Shown here: piece after piece, positions 1 through 4,467 of the stretch
Position numbering within the stretch: the first letter of the stretch is position 1
Layout of the letters: each line of letters begins with the position of its first letter
Origin: Acidimicrobiales bacterium
Lineage (GTDB): Bacteria; Actinomycetota; Acidimicrobiia; Acidimicrobiales; RAAP-2
Length of the DNA stretch: 7,995 bases
Assembly: GCA_030044045.1 (NCBI GenBank)
Contig: JASHWO010000188.1
Span: 1-7,995 of the forward strand
Direction: 5' to 3'
Made by a program: the position numbers and the translations under genes
Notes under the pieces: generated by a model
Told to the model about the DNA's origin: nothing
Databases searched by the model: none
The model's input: only the letters and a program-made list of their open reading frames with translations

Positions 1-156
1 CGGGCCTGGCCCACCCGGGCCGGGCTGCACGCCGCCGTCTTCGACTACATCGAGGGCTGGTACAACACCCGGCGTCTCCACAGCTCGCTCGGCTACCGCA
101 GCCCTGCCGAGTACGAGAACCTCATCCACCACAACGCCGACCGTCAGGCGGCATGA
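1..156 (+). CDS. IS3-family transposase (OrfB type), C-terminal fragment cut by the window edge
   Basis: Frame 1 is open from the first base to a TGA at 154-156 and gives the last 51 residues of an IS3-family transposase. The visible part carries the family's C-terminal signature after the integrase core: a YNTRRLHSSLGY block followed by SPAEYE. The catalytic DDE residues lie upstream, outside the window, so intactness cannot be judged. In the living element this protein would be the DDE recombinase made by frameshifting from OrfA into OrfB. It is followed within about 20 bases by a probable terminal inverted repeat, so the insertion sequence ends here and the rest of the window lies outside it. 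The family assignment is firm; the IS3 subgroup is not resolved. Confidence 0.9.
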   Translation, partial: RAWPTRAGLHAAVFDYIEGWYNTRRLHSSLGYRSPAEYENLIHHNADRQAA

Positions 157-171
157 TCAACACAAGCAGGT

Positions 172-196
172 TGTCCGTCGAACCGGATCAAGCCCA
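172..196 (+). repeat. Probable right terminal inverted repeat of the IS3-family element
   Basis: The 25 bases begin TGTCCGTCGAACC and end in CCCA. They lie 15 bases after the transposase stop, where the right end of an IS3-family element is expected, and they finish with the CA dinucleotide normal for these ends. The left copy is outside the window, so the pairing cannot be confirmed and the exact last base is inferred. The direct target duplication (usually 3-4 bp) cannot be checked from one end. Confidence 0.55.
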
Positions 197-225
197 AGGA
201 AGCACCCCTGGGTACAAGGGCTCTC

Positions 226-633
226 CTACGCGCCCTGAAACGCCGGGGAGTAGCAGACGGCCACGAGCAAGCCTTCCGGGCTCAGCAGCCGAGCGGTGAT
301 CTGGCCCCACGGCTCCGTACGGGAACCGTGGATGAGGCGATAGCCCTTGGCAGTGAGCTCAGCTGCCGCAGCGGCCACGTCAGCGACCTCGAACTCGATG
401 CTGGCCTGGGGGGCAGGGATATCGGCGGGCCATTCGGTGGTTCCGAAGCAGGCATTCGCCGCCTCAGAAAGAGGCCAGAGGCCGAAGTGTTTAGTACCTT
501 CGAGCTCGTGGGTGAACACGTAGTCGCCGTCTTGGCCCTCGAAGCGCAGGCCCAAGGCATCCGCATAGAAGGACCGAGAATCCTCAGCGTCTCGAACGAT
601 CGGGGCGATGCTCGTTAGAAACTGGACGTCCAT
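226..633 (-). CDS. VOC family protein (glyoxalase/bleomycin resistance/dioxygenase fold)
   Basis: This 135-residue protein has the usual length and layout of a single-chain VOC protein with two beta-alpha-beta-beta-beta modules. The first module (about residues 5-58) opens with IAPIVRDAEDSRSFYADALG, the typical strand and helix start. The second (about 75-130) contains IEFEVADVAAAAAELTAKG and ends with the SPEGLLVAV strand. H49, E80 and E120 are candidate metal ligands, judged by position only. Members range from glyoxalase I to drug-binding resistance proteins, and no substrate can be read from the sequence. The ATG at 633-631 is preceded by GGAGG (643-647) at good spacing, which supports this start. 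The gene converges on the IS end and stands alone. Its GC content looks lower than that of the genes on the right, which may mean it was acquired. Confidence 0.88.
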   Translation of the reverse strand: MDVQFLTSIAPIVRDAEDSRSFYADALGLRFEGQDGDYVFTHELEGTKHFGLWPLSEAANACFGTTEWPADIPAPQASIEFEVADVAAAAAELTAKGYRLIHGSRTEPWGQITARLLSPEGLLVAVCYSPAFQGA

Positions 634-830
634 CAGCCAGCGCCTCCGTGGTTACTCGCTATCAGTGCTTCCATCCTATGCATGCCCCGCGGCGCGACAT
701 TTCCCCCGGCTGCATCGTCCGTACGGCGCGGTCCAGCACGCCGGCATCGTGATGGGCATTGGCGGGACGGTCGGCCATCCTTACCGCTTCAGCGACTGCC
801 GCTCGTGAGGACCACGATCACGTCGGAACT
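634..830. other. Intergenic stretch between the VOC gene and the Fic pseudogene
   Basis: This stretch must hold the reverse-strand VOC promoter near its left edge and, originally, the start region of the forward-strand Fic gene near its right edge. Apart from the VOC ribosome binding site at 643-647 I see no convincing -35/-10 pair, terminator or repeat. The short open frames here have no recognisable protein features. Confidence 0.5.
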
Positions 831-1545
831 GTGGCCACCGGACGCGGTGCCGAGGCGTTGTATGCCGACCAGCTCCGAGGGCTGTTGAAAGCGCTGGCCG
901 ACGCGGCGCGGGTTGAATCGGTCATCGCGTCGTCGGCCATCGAGGGGATCGTGGTCGAGTAGGCCCGAGCCGAACGGATCGTCCGAGGAATGGGACGTCG
1001 AGTATTCGGTCCGTCCCTGCGTCGTGCCGGGACACGCCGCTCTTCATGTCCGAGCCTCGTCGATCGGTACCGCAGCGAGCACCGGGCGGGACGCCACCAC
1101 GGCGCGCTGCTCGTGGGCCTGTTCGCGCTCGATTTCCTCACGATCCACCCGTTCGCCGACGGGAACGGGCGGCTCTCCCGCCTACTCAGCACGCGCCTGC
1201 TCTCTGAGGTCGGCTACGGCGTGAGTCGTTACGTGTCACTCGAGGGACTCGTCTACGAACGGCGAGACGCCTACTACGGCGCGCTTGCCGCGTCTACCGC
1301 CGGCTGGCAGGACGGTACGCACGATCCGTGGCCGTGGCTCAGGTTCTTTGTCGAGGTGATCGCCGATGCGTACGAAACCTTCGCAGAGCGCGCCGCCGAT
1401 GACCGTTCTGGGATCACCAGGCAGGACCGGGTTCGGAACTACGTGCTCGAGCACGCTGGGGCGTTCTTCGAGGTGGCAGGCACCGAGGTGAAGGTGGACT
1501 TCTTGTCTCCGCCTTCGTGGGCTGACCGAGCGGGAGCGGCCGTTC
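831..1545 (+). pseudogene. Fic family protein, broken by a stop, a deletion and a frameshift
   Basis: Fic proteins normally transfer AMP or another nucleotide monophosphate to target proteins. The N-terminal piece reads ARVESVIASSAIEGIVVE, the segment carrying the helix of the autoinhibition region, and then meets an in-frame TAG at 960-962. The frame continues as ARAERIVRG to about 988. Homology then jumps frame (IRSVPAS...TPLFMSE, about 1004-1054) and returns to the first frame at LVDRYRSEHRAGRHH (from 1056). Roughly a hundred residues expected between IVRG and this point are missing, so there is a deletion and a frameshift as well as the stop. Downstream the core is intact, with the catalytic HPFADGNGRLSR at 1146-1181, then GYGVSRYVSLEGL and the DPWPWLRFF block. 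The C-terminal winged-helix tail loses similarity after about 1480 and runs into the convergent vapC. The original start is uncertain; an in-frame GTG lies at 831 and an ATG at 759. Confidence 0.8.
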
Positions 1546-1546
1546 A

Positions 1547-1942
1547 TCAGCGGAGTACTCGCACGGGACACCTGATCCCGGGGGCTCTCGAAAGCCGATC
1601 GTCGGCGGTGAGAAGCTCGCAGTCGAGCGCTTCGGCGAGCGCGACGTACGCCGCGTCGTAGACGGTCACCGTCGAGCGGAGCTCGTAGGCACGCTGCATG
1701 AACGGCAGTACCGGGTACCTCGTGAGGGCGAGATCTGCCAGGTCGTCGACCGCCGCCGCGAACCGCTTGGCCGTAAGGGTCCCGGCGAGCCACCGCTTCC
1801 GGAGCACGGCGACGGTCTCCACGTCGACCAGGTCCGGACCGGCCGGCTCACCTGCTGCGGAGAGCTCGCCTCGTGCCCGTACGCCGTCGGCCCCGTCGTC
1901 GCCGAGCGCGTTGACCAGCACCGAGGCGTCGACGACGATCAC
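1547..1942 (-). CDS. vapC: VapC-type PIN-domain ribonuclease toxin
   Basis: This 131-residue protein is a complete single PIN domain, the RNase fold of VapC toxins, which cleave tRNA or rRNA when not bound by antitoxin. It starts with the hallmark IVVDAS strand (D5) and has the other conserved acidic positions: E42 in VDVETVAVL, D96 in TVYDAAYVALAE and D114/D115 in TADDRL. Length and motif spacing are normal, so it looks active. The start is GTG at 1942-1940, overlapping the antitoxin's TGA stop (GTGA), so the two genes are translationally coupled. GTG rather than ATG is supported by the absence of coding space upstream and by the protein beginning at the first strand. Its 3' end abuts the decayed Fic gene in convergent orientation. 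The RNA target cannot be predicted. Confidence 0.9.
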   Translation of the reverse strand: MIVVDASVLVNALGDDGADGVRARGELSAAGEPAGPDLVDVETVAVLRKRWLAGTLTAKRFAAAVDDLADLALTRYPVLPFMQRAYELRSTVTVYDAAYVALAEALDCELLTADDRLSRAPGIRCPVRVLR

Positions 1943-2169
1943 CGGCTGGTGCGTTCTTCGGACAGATCCCTGGCCGCCTGGGCGAGCCCGACCCGTCCGC
2001 CGCGCCGCCGGCCGATCCGGTCGAGCAGCTCATCGAGGCTCGGCCGTTCCGCCAGCCGCTCGAGCTCGCCGGCAAGGTACTGCTGCAGCGACTGGCCGTG
2101 CTGCTCGGCTCGGCGCTGTAGGGCGGCGTGGGTTTCTTCGGGGAGGTCCCGGACCAGTACGTTCGGCAT
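1939..2169 (-). CDS. vapB: FitA-like ribbon-helix-helix antitoxin of the VapC module
   Basis: This 76-residue protein has the layout of FitA/VapB antitoxins. An N-terminal ribbon-helix-helix DNA-binding segment (about residues 1-45; VLVRDLPEETHAALQRRAEQ then QSLQQYLAGELERLA) is followed by a charged C-terminal tail (about 46-76), which in this family wraps the PIN-domain active site. It would neutralise the neighbouring VapC and repress the shared promoter as a complex. It precedes the toxin and overlaps it by four bases. No Shine-Dalgarno sequence is visible before the ATG at 2169-2167. An AT-rich -10-like stretch lies only about ten bases upstream, so leaderless translation is likely. The start is supported by the beta strand beginning at residue 3. 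Confidence 0.88.
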   Translation of the reverse strand: MPNVLVRDLPEETHAALQRRAEQHGQSLQQYLAGELERLAERPSLDELLDRIGRRRGGRVGLAQAARDLSEERTSR

Positions 2170-2187
2170 GCTTGCATTATGATATCA
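2170..2187 (-). promoter_or_regulatory. Probable promoter/operator of the vapBC module
   Basis: On the reverse strand the bases just before the vapB ATG include -10-like hexamers TATCAT (2184-2179) and CATAAT (2181-2176). They are AT-rich in a very GC-rich setting. An 8-bp perfect palindrome, TGATATCA (2180-2187), overlaps them and could be part of a ribbon-helix-helix operator. No clear -35 is seen. The spacing puts transcription start at or next to the start codon, implying a leaderless mRNA. Binding is inferred, not shown. Confidence 0.45.
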
Positions 2188-2287
2188 CCGTCGGCCCCCG
2201 GGTAGCAGCCCGGCCACCGCGCGACGGCGGTCGCGAACGCCATCGCTGCGGCAGCGTGCACCGCCCCGGTCCCCATCCCGCCAGACA

Positions 2288-2326
2288 TATATTATAGTAT
2301 ACGAAAGCGTCCGATAGGGAAGGAGG
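2288..2326 (+). promoter_or_regulatory. Probable promoter and ribosome binding site of the HTH/nucleotidyltransferase pair
   Basis: The stretch 2288-2301 (TATATTATAGTATA) is an almost purely AT island with imperfect dyad symmetry. It includes TATAGT (2293-2298) as a likely -10. A strong Shine-Dalgarno AGGAGG lies at 2321-2326, five bases before the ATG at 2332. No good -35 is recognisable. The dyad overlapping the -10 is where an XRE-type autorepressor would be expected to bind; this is inference. Confidence 0.5.
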
Positions 2327-2331
2327 CCCGG

Positions 2332-2667
2332 ATGGGGAAGCCGATACTGCCAGTGGCCGCCGGCATCGTCCACGACGCCCGGACGAGGGCGGGGATCAGC
2401 CGGGCCGAGCTGGCCCGGCGGCTCGGGGTCGCGCCGTCGGCGGTGTCCGACTGGGAGGCGGGGAAGAAGGACCCCAGCGTGTCGAACCTGTGGAGGATCG
2501 TGAGCGCCTGCGGGTTCGAGCTGCGGATGCGAGCGGCGCCGGTCAGCCGGCATGAGGAGATCCAGCGGGAGACCGACCACCGGGAGCTGGCCAGTGGCCG
2601 CGCCCGCACCCACGACGTCAGCGGCCTCGCCGAGCGCTATGGCGTACGGAGCGCCCGTGCATCCTGA
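2332..2667 (+). CDS. XRE-type helix-turn-helix protein, probable antitoxin/autorepressor
   Basis: This 111-residue protein carries an XRE/Cro-C1 type HTH at about residues 10-65. The helices read as VHDARTRAGISRAELARRLG, then the recognition part VAPSAVSDWEAGKKDPSVSNLWRIVSACG. This is a textbook match, including the SAVSxWE turn and the GxxxPS loop. The rest (66-111) is a basic and polar tail with no recognised domain, possibly the part that contacts the partner. The ATG has a strong AGGAGG five bases upstream. The gene overlaps the next one by 29 bases, so the two are co-translated. The pairing with a small nucleotidyltransferase suggests a toxin-antitoxin module in which this protein is antitoxin and repressor, but it could instead simply regulate the enzyme. 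Confidence 0.88.
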   Translation: MGKPILPVAAGIVHDARTRAGISRAELARRLGVAPSAVSDWEAGKKDPSVSNLWRIVSACGFELRMRAAPVSRHEEIQRETDHRELASGRARTHDVSGLAERYGVRSARAS

Positions 2668-3085
2668 CGCCAAGCCGCTCGATCCCGATGCCGTCCTGGC
2701 GGCGCTGGACCGGTACGGGGTCCGGGCGGTGATCATCGGGAGCCTGGCCGCGGCCATGCAGGGAGTGGACCTGCCTCTCACCGACATCGACCTGGTGCCG
2801 GAGCTCTCCGAGAGCAACGTCCGCGCCCTGGCCGCGGCGCTCAGGGAACTGGGCATCGACGGGGAGCGGGGGGTGAGCCCGACGGTCGTGGCCTTCATGG
2901 ACCAGATGCCGGGCTTCATCCGCTCCAGCGACGTGTGGACCGTGCTGACCGAACGGGGCGAGGTGGACATCACCCCGCGTCCCGACGGCTTCCCGGTGCG
3001 CGGGACGCGAAGGGCCGGGCTCGTCCTCATGCCCACGGTGGACAGGCGCACCGGCCGGCAGGTCATGCGCTGGATGCGCCCGTAA
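2639..3085 (+). CDS. Small MNT-like nucleotidyltransferase, putative toxin or modifier
   Basis: The protein (148 residues from the ATG at 2639) has the polymerase-beta-type minimal nucleotidyltransferase signature. VIIGSLAAAMQG gives the G-S pair at residues 34-35, LTDIDLVPE supplies the two metal-binding aspartates D49 and D51, and GEVDI supplies the probable third carboxylate D110. All catalytic positions are therefore present. Related proteins transfer nucleotides to proteins or tRNA, as in MNT/HEPN, AbiE and MenT systems, and this one is encoded directly after an HTH partner. It is shorter than AbiEii/MenT proteins. The end (from about 118, GFPVRG...) lacks the RSKxAAGRxKD-like block I would expect in close relatives, so it may be truncated, perhaps by the rearrangement whose repeat starts 35 bases downstream. 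A GTG at 2657 is an alternative start. Target and toxicity are unknown. Confidence 0.75.
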   Translation: MAYGAPVHPDAKPLDPDAVLAALDRYGVRAVIIGSLAAAMQGVDLPLTDIDLVPELSESNVRALAAALRELGIDGERGVSPTVVAFMDQMPGFIRSSDVWTVLTERGEVDITPRPDGFPVRGTRRAGLVLMPTVDRRTGRQVMRWMRP

Positions 3086-3120
3086 CAGGTCCATCTGTCG
3101 ACGACGAATCGATGGCGCCG

Positions 3121-3180
3121 CCCGGTCAGCCGCCCGACGTGAGCTGCCGGTTCAGCGGGGCCAGGGTGCCGGCCCCCACC
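3121..3180. repeat. 60-bp direct repeat, left copy (displaced gene 3' end)
   Basis: These 60 bases match 4408-4467 in the same orientation at 59 of 60 positions; the only difference is A at 3137 against C at 4424. The right copy is the last 17 codons plus stop of the glycoside hydrolase gene. The left copy therefore contains that gene's 3' end without the gene, and the equivalent reverse-strand TGA is at 3128-3126. The similarity stops abruptly on both sides. The layout resembles attL/attR of an element integrated in a gene's 3' end, but no integrase is present. Confidence 0.9.
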
Positions 3181-3456
3181 CGATGCGCTGGCGGCAGTTC
3201 GGGCCTCGAAGCGAGCGTAGGCGTCGCCGAGCCGGCCGAGCAGGGAGCGGGCCCAGGGCCAGAGGTCGTGGGCGCCGTCGTCGAACCAGCCGGTCGTCGA
3301 CGCCGCCAGCGCGTCGTAGTAGCCGTCCTTGGACTCGAAGATGCGCTGTTTCAGGCTCACGTAGCGCCCGACGCCGTAGCCGCAATGCTGCAGGAGGAAC
3401 CCGGTGGCCAGCCGGGTCACGCTCCCGTTCCCGTCGGCGAGGGGCCACATTGGCAT
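3181..3456 (-). pseudogene. Fic family remnant with a damaged active-site motif
   Basis: Reverse-strand homology to the C-terminal half of a Fic protein runs from about 3456 to about 3196 and stops at the edge of the 60-bp repeat. The block equivalent to the catalytic loop reads WPLADGNGSVTR (3447-3412) where the family has HPFxDGNGRxxR. The catalytic histidine, the following phenylalanine and the first arginine are therefore all changed. Beyond it come GYGVGRYVSLKQRIFESKDG, then ALAASTTGW and DLWPWARSLLGRLGDAYARFEA, which closely parallel the other Fic gene at 1143-1400. The N-terminal half (substrate flap and helical region) is absent, since the upstream DNA is the next gene's promoter. The frame is open, but with the active site lost and the ends missing I regard it as a dead fragment. 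A non-catalytic role cannot be excluded. Confidence 0.78.
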
Positions 3457-3477
3457 GTTTCTCCGCGGGAGGAGTGC

Positions 3478-3507
3478 GTACCACACGTACCACTGGTACC
3501 ATAGTGG
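3478..3507 (+). promoter_or_regulatory. Iteron-like operator and promoter of the Phd/HicB-HicA-like module
   Basis: Three consecutive 9-base units begin GTACCA: GTACCACAC (3478), GTACCACTG (3487) and GTACCATAG (3496). The last two also form an inverted repeat, CCACT at 3490-3494 and AGTGG at 3503-3507, around the palindrome TGGTACCA (3494-3501). The array ends one base before the ATG of the antitoxin gene at 3509. TACCAT (3497-3502) could be the -10, giving a leaderless transcript, as no Shine-Dalgarno is seen. Antitoxins of this kind autoregulate by binding such repeats, so an operator is the natural reading, though unproven. Confidence 0.6.
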
Positions 3508-3508
3508 C

Positions 3509-3946
3509 ATGACCTCAGTCGTTGTTACGGAGACTCCGTTGGGACTGCGCTATAAGGCGCGCTCGGCCCGCGACCACATCAAGGACGTGCTCGATGCCGC
3601 CGAGGGCGGTGGGACTGCCGTCATCACCCGCGACCGCCCGGTCGCCGCGGTGGATGCCGGCGTGCTCGAGGAGCTCCTGGCGGAGCGGGCCCCGTTCGCG
3701 GTCCTGTCGTCGGTGACCGACGACCAGGTGGCGTTCTGGTTGGCTGACGGGCTCGTCCACGGGGTCGGTACCAACCTCGAGGATGCAACGAGCGACTTCC
3801 TCGACGCGCTGGTCGACTACGCCCGGAGCTGGTTCGAGGATCTGCGCAACGCACCGAACCATGCCCATAACCGGCTCCTCGTCCTGCGCATTGCGCTGCA
3901 CGCCGGTGACCGGGAAGAGCTCGAGCGGGTCGTCTTCGGTGACTGA
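3509..3946 (+). CDS. Composite antitoxin: Phd/YefM-like N-terminus with HicB-like C-terminus
   Basis: The protein has 145 residues. Residues about 14-60 resemble Phd/YefM (prevent-host-death) antitoxins: a short strand and helix (RYKARSARDHIKDVLDAAE) followed by GGTAVITRDRPVAAVDAGVLEELL. The second half (about 64-125) resembles HicB-type antitoxins: a hydrophobic strand, WLADGLVHGVGTNLEDATSD, a helix LDALVDYARSWFEDLRNAPNH and a final helical tail. The N-terminal part would bind DNA and the C-terminal part the toxin. It comes first in a two-gene operon; its TGA (3944-3946) shares a base with the next ATG (TGATG), as usual for TA pairs. The repeats ending one base before the ATG suggest tight autoregulation. 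The start is supported by that operator position and by the strand beginning at residue 3. The assignment of the two halves rests on pattern recognition. Confidence 0.72.
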   Translation: MTSVVVTETPLGLRYKARSARDHIKDVLDAAEGGGTAVITRDRPVAAVDAGVLEELLAERAPFAVLSSVTDDQVAFWLADGLVHGVGTNLEDATSDFLDALVDYARSWFEDLRNAPNHAHNRLLVLRIALHAGDREELERVVFGD

Positions 3947-4380
3947 TGCCGAGACCGCTCACGCGCGCTGACCACCGCCGGTTCGTCGAGACCGAGGGAT
4001 GGACCAAGAAGGGTACGTCAAGGAGCAGCACGAAGACCGGTGATCATTACCGGTACTCCCTACATCTGAGTACGGGGGAGGTGTTGCAGACCCGTGTATC
4101 GCATGGCACCGGGGCGATCAACGATCCGAACCTCGTGGCGTCGATCTTGCGTGACCAGCTTCAGGTGACGGAAGCAGACTTCTACCGGTGCGTCGAACGG
4201 GGCGTCCTCCCGCCTCGGCCAGCTCCTGCGACGACCGGGCCTCTGCCCGGCGGTCTGGACGGCAAGCTCGTCCGGAACCTCATCAAGAAGGTGGGGATGT
4301 CGCAGGCTCAGGTCGCGTCGCTCACCAGGGAAGAGGCCGTTGCCGCGTGGCAGGAGTACCTCGCCGGCGGGGGCCAGTGA
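3946..4380 (+). CDS. HicA-like toxin (annotated in actinobacteria as cytotoxic translational repressor)
   Basis: This 144-residue protein follows the antitoxin with a one-base overlap. It opens LTRADHRRFVETEGW, then has a double-stranded-RNA-binding-like beta region, GDHYRYSLHLSTGEVLQTRVSHG (residues 32-54). H53 is placed where HicA toxins keep their catalytic histidine. A helical block follows (NDPNLVASILRDQLQVTEADFYRCVERG, about 60-86), then a proline-rich linker (89-102) and a C-terminal helical part with GLDGKLVRNLIKKVGMS and AQVASLTREEA. The family, as I recall it from actinobacteria, is thought to cleave or block mRNA. The C-terminal extension makes it about twice the length of classical HicA. 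Nothing suggests damage, so the module may be functional. The gene ends 32 bases before the convergent hydrolase stop. Confidence 0.75.
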   Translation: MPRPLTRADHRRFVETEGWTKKGTSRSSTKTGDHYRYSLHLSTGEVLQTRVSHGTGAINDPNLVASILRDQLQVTEADFYRCVERGVLPPRPAPATTGPLPGGLDGKLVRNLIKKVGMSQAQVASLTREEAVAAWQEYLAGGGQ

Positions 4381-4407
4381 TAGATGGTCCCCGTTGCTTC
4401 GGTGCTT

Positions 4408-4467
4408 CCCGGTCAGCCGCCCGCCGTGAGCTGCCGGTTCAGCGGGGCCAGGGTGCCGGCCCCCACC
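4408..4467. repeat. 60-bp direct repeat, right copy, inside the 3' end of the hydrolase gene
   Basis: This copy contains the TGA stop (reverse strand, 4415-4413) and the last 17 codons of the glycoside hydrolase-like gene, plus five bases beyond the stop. It matches 3121-3180 at 59 of 60 positions in the same orientation. If it is an attachment site, integration would have kept the gene's coding capacity while pushing the original 3' end to the distal side of the insert. Confidence 0.9.

Noticed and set aside
191..223. Possible hairpin between the IS end and the VOC stop (AGCCC ... GGGCT with an inner ACCC/GGGT)
   Set aside because: The outer stem is only 5 bp with a loop over 20 bases, and there is no T-run, so I do not call it a terminator.
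960..962. TAG in the Fic gene as programmed readthrough or recoding
   Set aside because: The same gene also has a large deletion and a frameshift, so ordinary decay explains the stop.
2552..2638. Upstream in-frame start for the nucleotidyltransferase at 2552
   Set aside because: It would overlap the HTH gene by over 100 bases, and the added residues are low-complexity. The ATG at 2639 or GTG at 2657 fits the domain start better.
2185..3510. A 441-codon reverse-strand frame starting just inside the TA promoter
   Set aside because: Only its first third shows Fic homology. The rest is antisense to the nucleotidyltransferase and HTH genes, and its first 18 codons are the 9-bp iterons read backwards.
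4381..4412. Terminator between the convergent HicA-like and hydrolase genes
   Set aside because: Only 32 bases are available and no stable stem with a T-run is visible on either strand.
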